From assembly GCA_019670725.1 (NCBI GenBank), contig AP024629.1, positions 2,728,001-2,792,000 on the forward strand: DNA of 64,000 nt, read 5' to 3'. The notes below the pieces were generated by a model. That model saw nothing but the letters and a program-made list of their open reading frames with translations. It did not search any database and was not told where the DNA came from. Numbering within the stretch: the first letter of the stretch is position 1; every line of letters begins with the position of its first letter. The translations under genes were made by a program, and so were the position numbers. Origin of the DNA: Alphaproteobacteria bacterium SO-S41 (lineage in GTDB: Bacteria > Pseudomonadota > Alphaproteobacteria > Micropepsales > Micropepsaceae). This document shows positions 34,017 to 43,057 of this stretch, piece by piece.

Positions 34017-35695
34017 GCCGGTTTGCCGTCGTCGTCGTGCAGGCTGCGGTGGCTGGTCTCCGGCAGGAGAAACGCCCCGAACAGGAAGCAGATCGTGGTG
34101 ATGGCGATCGGGTACCAGAGCCCCGCGAAAATATCGCCCGTCGCCGTGATGATCGCGAACGAGACAAAGGGCTGGAAGCCGCCGATCAGGCCGTTCGAGA
34201 TATTGTAGGGCAGCGAAAGCGAGGTGTAGCGGATGCGGGTCGGGAACAGCTCGACCAGGAAGGCGGCGATCGGGCCGTAGATCATCGCGGCGAGCAGCAC
34301 GAGCCAGGTCAGCGCCGCGATGGCCAGCGGCCAGTTCATCAGCGCGGCGTCCGCCTTGGCGGGATAGCCGGCGGCGGTGAGGTGGGTGCGGATTTCCTTT
34401 TCCGGCACGTCGCCGCCTTCGATCGTGAAGACGGAATCGCCCGGCCCGTCCGCCATGCCCTCTTCATCATCGCCCGTCTTGGCGGGATCGACGCCGGGAA
34501 TGGTGAGCAGCAAGAGGTTGTCGGCCGTGTCGATCGAGGTGAACTGCACGCCGGCCTTGGAGAGCAGCGCGCGCACCTTCTGGCAGCCTGTCTTGGGGGC
34601 ATCGAAAATGACGATGCTGCAGTCGGCAGGGTTGGCCTGCAGCGTGACGGGGTGGGCTTCGTTGGCGTTCATCAGCGCCGGGTTCACGGCGCGGGCGAGG
34701 ATGTGGAAGACCGGCTGCAGGGTGAGCGCGCCCAGCAGGCAAGCGGTCATCATCAGCCATTTGCGGCCCACGCGGTCGGACAGCCAGCCGAAAAAGATAA
34801 CCAGCGCCATGCCGATGACGAGCGCTGCGAAGAGCAGCAAATAGGCGTCGAGATAGCCGACCGCGAGCACGTTCTGCATGTAGAGCATGGCGTAGAAATT
34901 GGCGGTGTAGAACAGCACGCCCTGGCCGATGCAGGCGCCGAAGAAGGCGATCAGCACGACCTTCAGGTTCGCCCAGTTGCCGAAGCTGTCGCGGATCGGC
35001 TTTTTCGAACCGTGGCCGCCTTCCTTCATCGCCTGGAAGATCGGCGATTCATGCAGCTTCATGCGGATGTAGATCGAGACCGCGAGCAGCACGAGCGAGA
35101 GCAGGAACGGGATGCGCCAGCCCCAATCCTTGAACGCTTCCTCGCTCATCGAGGTGCGGCAGATCGCGACGACGGCGAGCGACAGGAACAAGCCGATCGT
35201 CGCCGTCGCCTGGATGTAAGAGGTGAAATAGCCGCGCCGCTTCTGGGGCGCGTGCTCGGCGACATAGGTCGCCGCGCCGCCATATTCGCCGCCGATGGCG
35301 AGACCTTGAAGCAGGCGCAGGATCAGCAGCATGACGGCGGCGGCGATGCCGATATCGTGGAAGGTCGGCAGGAAGCCGATGCCCGCGGTCGCGACGCCCA
35401 TCAGCGTGATGGTGACGAGGAAGGTGTATTTGCGACCGACAATGTCGCCCAGCATGCCGAAGAACAGCGCGCCCAGCGGCCGCACCATGAAGCCGGCGCC
35501 GAAGGTCGCAAGGCTGAGCAGGAAGGCGGCGGCATCGTTGCCGGCGGGGAAGAACAGGCTGCCGAGCAATGCCGCCAGCGTGCCGTAGACGAAGAAATCG
35601 TACCACTCGAAGACCGTGCCGAGCGACGCCGCGGTCACGACGAGGCGAAGCTCCTTGGCGGTGGGCTGACGGAGTTCTGCCGTTGCGTCAGTCAT
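34013..35695 (-). CDS. MHS-family MFS transporter with a central soluble insertion
   Basis: 560 residues, longer than usual for the metabolite:H+ symporter family (about 430-440). Typical motifs: FEWYDFFVYGTLAALLGSLFF, GFMVRPLGALFFGMLGDIVGRKYTF, LRLLQGLAIGGEYGGAATYVAEHAP, GWLSDRVGRKWLMM and ELFPTRIRYTSLSLPYNISNGLIGGFQPF. Between late helices there is about 110 extra residues (about 350-455: PVTLQANPADCSIVIFDAPKTGCQKVRALLSK...GDDEEGMADGPGDSVFTIEGGDV), acidic and with two Cys. Probably imports an organic acid or osmolyte with protons. Confidence 0.88.
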   Translation of the reverse strand: MTDATAELRQPTAKELRLVVTAASLGTVFEWYDFFVYGTLAALLGSLFFPAGNDAAAFLLSLATFGAGFMVRPLGALFFGMLGDIVGRKYTFLVTITLMGVATAGIGFLPTFHDIGIAAAVMLLILRLLQGLAIGGEYGGAATYVAEHAPQKRRGYFTSYIQATATIGLFLSLAVVAICRTSMSEEAFKDWGWRIPFLLSLVLLAVSIYIRMKLHESPIFQAMKEGGHGSKKPIRDSFGNWANLKVVLIAFFGACIGQGVLFYTANFYAMLYMQNVLAVGYLDAYLLLFAALVIGMALVIFFGWLSDRVGRKWLMMTACLLGALTLQPVFHILARAVNPALMNANEAHPVTLQANPADCSIVIFDAPKTGCQKVRALLSKAGVQFTSIDTADNLLLLTIPGVDPAKTGDDEEGMADGPGDSVFTIEGGDVPEKEIRTHLTAAGYPAKADAALMNWPLAIAALTWLVLLAAMIYGPIAAFLVELFPTRIRYTSLSLPYNISNGLIGGFQPFVSFAIITATGDIFAGLWYPIAITTICFLFGAFLLPETSHRSLHDDDGKPA

Positions 35696-35782
35696 GCGTC
35701 GTACCCTGCCCCGGTCTTTGTTTTACGGCCCTCGCATGGTCTAAACCGCGAGAGATTCCTGGTATCGCCGGAGAGTGGCTGG

Positions 35783-36661
35783 ATGAATGCGGCGCTGCAA
35801 GAACTGCTTGAGCAGCTCGACCTGGAACAGGTCGAGGCGGACTTCTATCGCGGCCATTCGCCGGTCGAGCGGGAGACGCGCGTCTATGGCGGGCATGTCA
35901 TGGCACAAGCGCTGGCGGCCGCGCTGCGGACCGTGAAGGAAGACCGGCTGTGCCATTCGTTCCACGCCTATTTCCTGCTGGGCGGCGACCCCAAGGCGCC
36001 GATCCTCTATGAGGTCGACCGCACCCGCGATGGCGGCAGCTTCACGACCCGGCGCATCGTCGCGATCCAGCACGGCAAGCCGATCTTCCACATGGAGGCC
36101 TCGTTCCACGTTCAGGAGCCGGGCTGGGAACACCAGTTCGACATGCCGAACGTGGCGGGACCGGACACGCTGCCGACCGAGGACGAATATCGCCAATCCC
36201 TGCTCGCACGGCTGCCGGAGCGGGCTCAAATGCACTGGATGCGCAACCGCCCGATCGAACAGCGCGAGGTCGATCCGCCCGACGAGATCGACCCCAAGCC
36301 AAAGGCGCCGTTCAAGAATGTCTGGATCCGTGCCAACGGCGCCCTGCCCGACGACCCGCGCCTGCATCAGGTGCTGCTCGCCTATGCGTCGGACATGTCG
36401 CTGATGGACGTGGCGGTTCAGGCGCATGGCCTGAACTGGCAGGCGGGCGACTTCATGGGCGCCAGCCTCGACCACGCGATGTGGTTCCATCATCCCGTGA
36501 AGATCGACGACTGGATGCTCTACACGCATGACTCGCCGGTCTCGGCGGGCGGGCGCGGGTTCAATCGCGGCCTGATCTATGCGCATGCCGGCCAACTGGT
36601 CGCGAGCGTGGTGCAGGAAGGCCTGATGCGGCCGACGAAGAAGAAGCCGCCGGCGGGCTGA
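35783..36661 (+). CDS. tesB: Acyl-CoA thioesterase II (TesB type)
   Basis: 292 residues of the double hot-dog thioesterase II family: LDLEQVEADFYRGHSPVERETRVYGGHVMAQALAAAL, HSFHAYFLLGGDPKAPILYEVDRTRDGGSFTTRRIVAIQHGKPIFHMEASFHV, then the second domain HQVLLAYASDMSLMDVA, ASLDHAMWFHHPVKIDDWMLYTHDSPVSAGGRGFNRGLIYAHAGQLVASVVQEGLMR. It hydrolyses acyl-CoA. The open frame extends far upstream antisense to the MFS gene, but family homology begins at ATG 35783, with GGAGAG ahead of it. Confidence 0.94.
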   Translation: MNAALQELLEQLDLEQVEADFYRGHSPVERETRVYGGHVMAQALAAALRTVKEDRLCHSFHAYFLLGGDPKAPILYEVDRTRDGGSFTTRRIVAIQHGKPIFHMEASFHVQEPGWEHQFDMPNVAGPDTLPTEDEYRQSLLARLPERAQMHWMRNRPIEQREVDPPDEIDPKPKAPFKNVWIRANGALPDDPRLHQVLLAYASDMSLMDVAVQAHGLNWQAGDFMGASLDHAMWFHHPVKIDDWMLYTHDSPVSAGGRGFNRGLIYAHAGQLVASVVQEGLMRPTKKKPPAG

Positions 36662-36716
36662 GGGGTTTCGCGATCGGAGCGGCCCCTCTTCGCACGGTCG
36701 AGATAATTCTCATTCC

Positions 36717-36788
36717 TCATGGCGCCCTTGAGGCGGCCATCCATGTTGGACGCAGCACGGTGGATGGCCGGGTCAAGCCCGGCCATGA
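36717..36788. repeat. Dispersed palindromic repeat, family 2, copy B
   Basis: 72 bp with inverted ends TCATGGC and GGCCATGA. CGCCCTTGAGGCGGCCATCCA is the reverse complement of the right arm of the copy at 14578-14657. It lies between convergent tesB and the flavin-binding protein gene. Confidence 0.75.
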
Positions 36789-36823
36789 GGATGAGGGGAA
36801 GCAACCGGAAAAGCGTTGATGCG

Positions 36824-37759
36824 CTAGAGCTTCCCCGCCGCCGAGATCGCGCCGCCCTTCAGCGTCCAGTGGGGTGGCAGCAGCGCATTGCGCCAGGACG
36901 ACCAGCGCGGGATGAAACGAACGCGGCACAGCTGGACTTGATTGCCGTCGGCCGGTGACGGCTCGGCCGGCAGGATTTCGGCCGTGCCGCTCAGCTGAAG
37001 CGCATCGCCGGTTTCGAAATCCGGAAGGATGATCCCCGCCCGCCCGTCGGCGAGAATGTTGCCGAGCGTGTTGAAGAAGAAGTTGCCCTTGTATTCGGGC
37101 CAGACGATCGCCCCGTCCTGCATCCGCATGAAGCCTGCGCGGCCGCCACGATGGGAGACATCGACGCCCGTCATCGCCGAGCCGGGCGCGCCGAGATAGG
37201 TGGTGGCGATGAAGAACGTGTCCGCCTTGGCGAGCAGCCGACCCAGATCCGCCGCTAGATCGGCATGCGCCGCGGGGGCCGGGTCGGCCCGCGTCGCGGC
37301 GCCGGGAATGCGCGGCCAGATATATTGCGGGCAGTTGCCGAAGCTCTGGGCGATGGCGATGCCGAAGCCTTGCCCCGGCAACGGCGCGACGATCCGGCCG
37401 TTGGCGCGGTTCCGGCGGCGGGTATGGAGTTCGATGCCGAGCATGCCGATACGGCGGCCGGCGATCAGTGCCTCGCCCAACGGGTCGCCCGCCTGCGGCC
37501 ACGCCGCGATGGTGAGGTGCTGGGGATCGGGCGAGGCGATGAAGCCGGGCGCCTCGCCGAGCAGGGAGGCCCAGACCCGGCCGTCCTCGCCGACGCCGCC
37601 GAACACCGCGAAGGGGAGCTGCGCGTAGAAAGTGCGGTGCTGGTCCGGCATGAAGGGCCGGATATTGGCACGCCCGATCTCCGCCATCTGCTCGCGCACG
37701 CCGAACTGCGACTGCAGCGCCTGTTCGCCGTCATGGAAGACTTCTAGGGCGTCGGACAT
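36824..37759 (-). CDS. Pyridoxamine 5'-phosphate oxidase family FMN-binding protein
   Basis: 311 residues. Two related parts: an N-terminal split barrel (MAEIGRANIRPFMPDQHRTFYAQLPFAVFGGVGEDGRVWASLLGEAPGFIASPDPQHL) and a C-terminal one (ADTFFIATTYLGAPGSAMTGVDVSHRGGRAGFMRMQDGAIVWPEYKGNFFFNTLGNILADGRAGIILPDFETGDALQLSGTAEIL). This matches the larger PNPOx-like proteins found beside flavohaemoglobins and ferredoxins, but no such gene is adjacent. Reaction unknown. It is divergent from the sulfatase; the 219-bp gap may hold both promoters. Confidence 0.85.
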   Translation of the reverse strand: MSDALEVFHDGEQALQSQFGVREQMAEIGRANIRPFMPDQHRTFYAQLPFAVFGGVGEDGRVWASLLGEAPGFIASPDPQHLTIAAWPQAGDPLGEALIAGRRIGMLGIELHTRRRNRANGRIVAPLPGQGFGIAIAQSFGNCPQYIWPRIPGAATRADPAPAAHADLAADLGRLLAKADTFFIATTYLGAPGSAMTGVDVSHRGGRAGFMRMQDGAIVWPEYKGNFFFNTLGNILADGRAGIILPDFETGDALQLSGTAEILPAEPSPADGNQVQLCRVRFIPRWSSWRNALLPPHWTLKGGAISAAGKL

Positions 37760-37978
37760 GGTTGAGACAGCTCTCTCCTAGATGCAGATTTGGGGAAGGC
37801 CGCTCATTTGAGCAAGGCCGATCCTCCAGACCCGTCATCAGGACATAGGCATACCCGCGCGAGATGACGCTTCCGGCTGGCCGCCGATGCCGAGCCGCTC
37901 GCCTTGATTGACAAATAATTTTCCTACATCATCTTCCCAAGAACGCCCTGAAGGGCGGTGATCCTGGGAGGGATCGCG

Positions 37979-39577
37979 ATGGGATCGAGCAGCAAGCCGA
38001 ACATCCTGATGATCGTCACGGATCAGGAATGCGGCCTTTCGAGTTTTCCCGCCGGATTTCTGAGTCGTCTGCCGGGGCATGCGAAGCTGTTGGAGCGCGG
38101 GCTGCATGTCAGGAACTATCAGGTCCACACGACACCCTGCAGCCCGTCGCGGTCGAACATCTATACCGGCCAGCATACCCAGCTGACCGGCATCTATGAG
38201 AACACCAACACGACGGCCTCGGCGACACTGCCGGTCGACATGCCGACCGTCGGGACGATGCTGCGCACCGCCGGATATCGCACGATCTACAAGGGGAAGT
38301 GGCATCTCTCCTCGATCAACGGCGTCCGCAACTGGAACCGCGAGGTGCGGCCCACCTATCCCGCCACGCACAATGCGCTCGAGGCCTATGGCTTCTCGGA
38401 CTATTTCTTCGACGGCGAGGAGGTGGGGCTGACGTGGGGCGGGTTCCAGACCGATCACGTCGTCGCGGCCGATGCCTGCCGGATGATCGAGACGCTCAGC
38501 GAAAGCGGCGATCAGGCGCCATGGTTCATGGCGGTGAACCTCGTCAACCCGCACGACATCATGTTCTACGACGCGACGGGACATCAGTCTGAAACCCGCG
38601 CCGCGCCGGATCGCGTGGGGTTGATGAGCCGCGAGCCGACAACGCCGCTTTATGCCGAGGATCTCGGCTATGACCTGCCGGTCAGCTTTTACAAGGACGA
38701 CCTGTCGACCAAGCCCGAGATGCAGCGCGCGATCGCGCAGTGGGAGACGCCGCTCTACGGCACCCTGCCGCGCGCGGACGAAGCGTCGTGGAAGCGCTTC
38801 ATCAACTACTACTACAACTGCATTCGCGACGTGGACCGGCACATCGAAACGCTGCTGTGGGCGCTGGAGACGTTCGGGCAGTTGGAGAACACGATCATCC
38901 TCTTCACTGCCGATCACGGCGAGCGCGGGGGCGCGCATGGCCTGCGCCAGAAGGGCGGCACGATCTACAAGGAAGAGATCAACGTGCCGATGATCATCGC
39001 CCACCCCGATGGGCCGCGCGGCGCTGAAACGGACGGACTGATGGGTGCGGTCGATATCGCGCCCACCCTGCTCGGCCTCGCCGGCCTGTCCACGGCACAG
39101 CAGCAGAGCGCCTTTCCGGCGCTGAAGGGAGTCGATGTCTCGGCCCTGGTGTCGGCGCCCAGCGCGAAGACGGCGCGCGATGCGCGCGGGCATCTCTATA
39201 ATCTCGGCGTCATCTACAACTGGGCGATGGGTCCCGAAAGCCGTCCGGGCAAGCCGGTCTACGATCTCACCAAGCGGCGGCTGCATCGCGGCGTGTTCGA
39301 CGGTCGCTACAAGTTCGCGCGCTATTTCGCGCCGGCGCAGCATCATATTCCCGAGACATGGGAAGAGCTGACCGGGAAAAACGACCTGGAGCTCTATGAC
39401 ACCAGCGCCGATCCCCACGAGATCGACAATCTCGCGCGGGCGCCCGAGGCGATGAAGCATGTCCTGATGCGCTGCAACGCCATGACCTCGGCGCTGATTG
39501 CGACGGAGATCGGCGCCGATATGGGCCAGGAATATCCGGGGCCGGTGAGCCAGTACACGGCGATGGACGCCGCCTAG
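37979..39577 (+). CDS. Sulfatase-like hydrolase (formylglycine-type)
   Basis: 532 residues. C54-S-P-S-R58 is the formylglycine modification motif (CxPSR), metal ligands are at NILMIVTDQ and LFTADHGERGGAHG, and GKWHLSSI adds the catalytic Lys/His. It is of the type I arylsulfatase or choline-sulfatase/phosphonate hydrolase superfamily. No signal peptide is visible, suggesting a cytoplasmic enzyme. The start at 37979 has GGGAGG 7 bp upstream; a GTG at 37958 is a possible longer start. A TTGACA at 37908-37913 may be the -35. Its stop overlaps btaB in a CTAG. No formylglycine-generating enzyme is nearby. Confidence 0.92.
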   Translation: MGSSSKPNILMIVTDQECGLSSFPAGFLSRLPGHAKLLERGLHVRNYQVHTTPCSPSRSNIYTGQHTQLTGIYENTNTTASATLPVDMPTVGTMLRTAGYRTIYKGKWHLSSINGVRNWNREVRPTYPATHNALEAYGFSDYFFDGEEVGLTWGGFQTDHVVAADACRMIETLSESGDQAPWFMAVNLVNPHDIMFYDATGHQSETRAAPDRVGLMSREPTTPLYAEDLGYDLPVSFYKDDLSTKPEMQRAIAQWETPLYGTLPRADEASWKRFINYYYNCIRDVDRHIETLLWALETFGQLENTIILFTADHGERGGAHGLRQKGGTIYKEEINVPMIIAHPDGPRGAETDGLMGAVDIAPTLLGLAGLSTAQQQSAFPALKGVDVSALVSAPSAKTARDARGHLYNLGVIYNWAMGPESRPGKPVYDLTKRRLHRGVFDGRYKFARYFAPAQHHIPETWEELTGKNDLELYDTSADPHEIDNLARAPEAMKHVLMRCNAMTSALIATEIGADMGQEYPGPVSQYTAMDAA

Positions 39578-40227
39578 GACGCCTTGAAGTTCAGGATATA
39601 GGCGTAGCCGCGCGAGACGTCGCGATAGGCGATGGTGCCCTTCCCCGCCGCCGCAAGGCTTTCAAAATACGCGCGCACTTCGGGGCGGAAGCGGACGTGG
39701 AACTGCTTCAGCCATTTGCCGAGGATGTATTTGAACCAGCGCGGCAGGCCCTTCTGGTCGCCGAAATCGACGACATGGAGCGTGCCGCCGGGCTTCAGCT
39801 GGGTCAGCGCGTGTTCGGCCGCGGCCTGCCAGTCGTCCATGATCGAGAGCGCGTAGGAGAAGACGATACGGTCGAACTTCTCGGTCAGGCCGAAGGCTTC
39901 GGCGGAGAAGTCCTGCGCGAGCGCGACCTTGAGCGGCAGCTTGTCCTTGAGGCCCGCCTTCTCGACCGCGGCATTCGCGGTCTTCAGCATCTCCGCCGAG
40001 GCATCGAAGCCGAAGAAGCGGCCCTTGGGGTAGCGCTGCGCCATCATGATGACGTTGCGCGCCGTGCCGCAGCCGGCCTCGCAGACGGTCTCGCCGGGCT
40101 GGACGTTCAGCTCGGCGATCAGCGCGTCGCGGCCGAGCAGGTAGTATTTGCGGCTGAGATCATAGACGTGGCGCGTCCAGCGATACATCCGGTCCATCGC
40201 CGGATGCGCGTCCTTCGCGGTGGTCAT
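39574..40227 (-). CDS. btaB: Betaine-lipid N-methyltransferase BtaB
   Basis: 217 residues of a SAM methyltransferase (VQPGETVCEAGCGTARNVIMMAQRYPKGRFFGFDASAEML; FDRIVFSYALSIMDDWQAAAEHALTQLKPGGTLHVVDFGDQ). It methylates the head group made by BtaA three times to give diacylglyceryl-trimethylhomoserine (DGTS). The identity rests on tight coupling with btaA: its ATG overlaps the btaA stop (ATGA). An open frame that continues further upstream is part of the btaA coding region and is not used. It acts at the membrane on lipid substrate. Confidence 0.92.
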   Translation of the reverse strand: MTTAKDAHPAMDRMYRWTRHVYDLSRKYYLLGRDALIAELNVQPGETVCEAGCGTARNVIMMAQRYPKGRFFGFDASAEMLKTANAAVEKAGLKDKLPLKVALAQDFSAEAFGLTEKFDRIVFSYALSIMDDWQAAAEHALTQLKPGGTLHVVDFGDQKGLPRWFKYILGKWLKQFHVRFRPEVRAYFESLAAAGKGTIAYRDVSRGYAYILNFKAS

Positions 40228-41447
40228 GCGCGCTTCTCGTAGATATGGAAGCCGCCATAGATCGACGAGCGATCCTGCTTGTGGAAGTCGGCGCTCTCCT
40301 CCGGCTCGTAGCGCCACTGCGCCAGGATTCCGGCGGGGAGCTTGCGCTCCAGCGGCGAGATTTCGCCGGCGGTGCGGAAGATGACGCGCGCCTGCGGGCC
40401 CGCGACGCGGGTCATCTCGCGCCACAGCTCGGTGATCTGCTGCTCGTTCATCCAGTCCTGCGCGTCGAGCAGGACGAAGCGGTCGTAGGAATTCTCGGGC
40501 TTGGCCGCGAGGAAGTCCGTCATGATGACGTGGTTGACGTCGATCCGGTCGGTGCGGTCGCGGAGCAGCGCGAAAGTGTCGGCCTTCAGGTAGTCCGGCA
40601 CCGCGAGGCGCTTCTCGGTGTCGTAGTGGCGGCTGAACGCCTGCCAGGCGAAGTAGTTGTATTCGATCGGGAAATCGCAGGCCATTTTCTCGATCCGGCC
40701 GCGCAGCATGGCGGCGGTCTGGCCTTCGGTCGCCGAGCCCGCGAGCTCGTCGAACTGCTGGGGCGGGATGCCCAGCATGTAATAGACGGTCGGGCGGTTG
40801 GCGACCCAGCGCACGAACCACGACTTGAAGACCCGGGCCCAGTCGCGCTCGAAGATCGCGCGCTGCTCTTCCATCGTCTTGGCGTGCAGGATTTTCGTGG
40901 TGTCGAGACCGTACATCCACGACATCCAGCGCATCATGCCGATGAACTTGCCGAGCAGGCTGAAGCGGTAGAAGCCGCGGGCGAACATGCCGATATTGCG
41001 GCGGAGGTAGAGGAAGCCCGTCCGCTTGTTCCAGTGCGCCTTGGTCTCGGCGTCGAGATGGGGCTCGAGATGCTGGCGGTAGACGTCGATATTCTTGCTG
41101 TCGTCGCCGATGGCGAAGAAGCGGAAGAAGCTCTCGTAATCCGGCGCGTGCTTGACGGCCGCGATCTTGAGGCGCGTCAGCGCGAGGTGGTTAGGATTAA
41201 GGTCGACCGCCGTGATCGACTTTGGTCCCACCGCGAGGTAGTTGAGGATATTGCAGCCGCCGGACGCGATCGTGATGATCCGCGTTTCGGGGCCGACCCG
41301 CATGGCCCGGATGTCGACGTCCGGGTCCTCCCAGATCTGGTTGTAGACAAACCCCTGGAAGAAGAACGTAAAGAGGCGCTCCAGCAATCCACGCCGTGTG
41401 GTGCGGGGCGAGGTCTCGGCGGCTTTTTTCAGAAGTTCGTTGGCCAT
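40224..41447 (-). CDS. btaA: SAM:diacylglycerol 3-amino-3-carboxypropyl transferase BtaA
   Basis: 407 residues of the DUF3419/BtaA family. It transfers the 3-amino-3-carboxypropyl group of SAM to diacylglycerol, making diacylglyceryl-homoserine. Segments seen: FVYNQIWEDPDVDIRAMRVGPETRIITIASGGCNILNYLAVGPKSITAVDLNPNHLALTRLKIAAV (SAM site), WNKRTGFLYLRRNIGMFARGFYRFSLLGKFIG, and VIMTDFLAAKPENSYDRFVLLDAQDWMNEQQITELWREM. Start MANELLKKAAE at 41447; a frame to 41546 is not supported. In known bacteria bta genes are induced under phosphate limitation; no pho box is recognised here. Confidence 0.93.
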   Translation of the reverse strand: MANELLKKAAETSPRTTRRGLLERLFTFFFQGFVYNQIWEDPDVDIRAMRVGPETRIITIASGGCNILNYLAVGPKSITAVDLNPNHLALTRLKIAAVKHAPDYESFFRFFAIGDDSKNIDVYRQHLEPHLDAETKAHWNKRTGFLYLRRNIGMFARGFYRFSLLGKFIGMMRWMSWMYGLDTTKILHAKTMEEQRAIFERDWARVFKSWFVRWVANRPTVYYMLGIPPQQFDELAGSATEGQTAAMLRGRIEKMACDFPIEYNYFAWQAFSRHYDTEKRLAVPDYLKADTFALLRDRTDRIDVNHVIMTDFLAAKPENSYDRFVLLDAQDWMNEQQITELWREMTRVAGPQARVIFRTAGEISPLERKLPAGILAQWRYEPEESADFHKQDRSSIYGGFHIYEKRA

Positions 41448-41504
41448 CAGCTCGCGATGTTTGGGCGGGATTTGAGCGAACCGCGGTTCTAAGGGGCGAG
41501 TCAG

Positions 41505-42887
41505 GTGAAGGAAAGGCGAAATCGGAAGGGCGAGCGGCCTCAGCACGCGATGCTGGAGACGCGCCGGAAGACGCTGGAGGCGCCGGTCAAGCGCGTGAAG
41601 AAGCCGTCCGACCGGCCCGCCGACATGGAGCTCCTCCTGGCGATCCGCGCCTGGGTGAGTGGGCGCGGCGGCGAAATGGGCTTGGATGACGCTCTGTCAA
41701 CCGCCGAGCGTCCCGGCCGGTTCCGCCTCAAGGGCGCGCTGGACAAGTTCTTCCGCCACTATGCCCGCCTCACCTGGCTGGTCGAAAAGCAGGGGCTGAC
41801 CCCGACGCCGGAGCGGCTGTGGGGCGCGGCGGCCGTCATTCTGGACAATGCCGACCCGCGCGAGGTCGCCAAATCCGTTGCCGTGACGACGGCCGACCTG
41901 CAGACCATCGCCTCGCTGTTCGGCCGGATCAGCGGCGACGGGCTCGCGCATGAAGCGATGCCTGAAGCCGTTCGCCTGGAATGCCCACCGCAGCTTTATC
42001 CAATATTTTCAGATGCTTTCGGCCCGCGCCTAAAGCAAGAACTCACAGCCCTAACCCTGCCCGCGCCGCTCGACATAAGGGTGAACAGCCTGAAGTCGAC
42101 GCCTGAGGCTTTGGTTGAGGATCTTTCCAAGGCCGGGATCGAGCTGAAGCCCGGCGTGTTCGCGCCGCTCACCTTGCGTGTCAAAGGCCGGCCGGACCTC
42201 GCGGGCATGAAGGCCTTCGCCAACGGCTTGTTCGACATGCAGGACGAGGGCTCGCAGCTCGTGGCCGCCATGACCGATGCGAAGCCGGGCCAGTGGGTGC
42301 TCGACTTCTGCGCGGGCGCCGGGGGCAAGAGCCTGGCGCTGGCGGCGGGGATGACCAATCGCGGGCACCTGATCGCGACCGACACCAATGCCAAGCGGCT
42401 CGCCCGGGCGAAGCTGCGCTTCAAGCGGGCGGGCGTGGAGAATGCCGAGCGGATCGAACTGAACGGCAAGGACGACGATCCGGCCTTCAAGCGGCTGGCG
42501 GGGCGGTTCGACCGGGTGCTAGTGGATGCCCCCTGCTCCGGCACCGGCGCCTGGCGGCGGCATCCCGAGACCAAGTGGAAGGGCGATCATGGCCTCGACC
42601 GGCTCGTCGCTCTGCAGACGGCGATTCTCGCCCGGGCGGCGAAAATGGTGAAACGCGGGGGCCGGCTGACCTATGCCACCTGCTCGCTGCTCCCCATGGA
42701 GAATGAGGCGCAGGCCGCGGCGTTCCTGAAGGCGCATCCCGGCTTCAAGGCGGTGCCGGCGGAGAGCGTCTGGACAACCGCCCTCCCCGGCCCCTGGCCG
42801 TGCGACCAGCCGGACCACCTGAAGCTGACCCCGGCCCAGCATGGCACCGATGGGTTCTTTGCGACGGTGTTCGAGCGGGTGAGCTAA
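41505..42887 (+). CDS. RsmB-family RNA (cytosine-C5) methyltransferase
   Basis: 460 residues. An N-terminal RsmB/NusB-like helical part is followed by the NOL1/NOP2/Sun catalytic domain: DEGSQLVAAMTDAKPGQWVLDFCAGAGGKSLALAAGMTNRGHLIATDTNAKRL, FDRVLVDAPCSGTGAWRRHPETKWK and RLTYATCSLLPMENEAQAAAFL, with the two catalytic Cys in PCS and TCS. It methylates cytosine in rRNA or tRNA. GTG at 41505 gives the longest product, ATG at 41550 is an alternative; neither has a strong ribosome-binding site. Divergent from btaA. Confidence 0.92.
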   Translation: MKERRNRKGERPQHAMLETRRKTLEAPVKRVKKPSDRPADMELLLAIRAWVSGRGGEMGLDDALSTAERPGRFRLKGALDKFFRHYARLTWLVEKQGLTPTPERLWGAAAVILDNADPREVAKSVAVTTADLQTIASLFGRISGDGLAHEAMPEAVRLECPPQLYPIFSDAFGPRLKQELTALTLPAPLDIRVNSLKSTPEALVEDLSKAGIELKPGVFAPLTLRVKGRPDLAGMKAFANGLFDMQDEGSQLVAAMTDAKPGQWVLDFCAGAGGKSLALAAGMTNRGHLIATDTNAKRLARAKLRFKRAGVENAERIELNGKDDDPAFKRLAGRFDRVLVDAPCSGTGAWRRHPETKWKGDHGLDRLVALQTAILARAAKMVKRGGRLTYATCSLLPMENEAQAAAFLKAHPGFKAVPAESVWTTALPGPWPCDQPDHLKLTPAQHGTDGFFATVFERVS

Positions 42888-42895
42888 CCCAACCA

Positions 42896-43010
42896 CGTCA
42901 TCCCGGCCGCAGCGAAGCGTAGAGCCGGGACGCAGGTGACTGGGCTCTCGTGCTTGCTGCCCCTGGGTCCCGGGTCTCGGACGCCTCCGGCGGCCTCGCC
43001 CGGGATGACG
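42896..43010. repeat. Dispersed palindromic repeat, family 1, copy 2
   Basis: 115 bp bounded by CGTCATCCCGG and CCGGGATGACG; the inner part shares GGTGACTGGGCT, CTGGGTCCCGGGTCTCGGACGCC and CGGCGGCCTCGCC with copies 1 and 3. It lies in the gap between two convergent genes. Non-coding. Confidence 0.85.
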
Positions 43011-43057
43011 GAAAAATGTGGATTGGCGCAATAATCCGCATCACCCAAGAGCGTGGC

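Noticed and set aside
34037-35782. Upstream extension of the thioesterase frame, antisense to the MFS gene
   Set aside because: The extension is His/Arg/Glu-rich antisense sequence; TesB homology starts at 35783.
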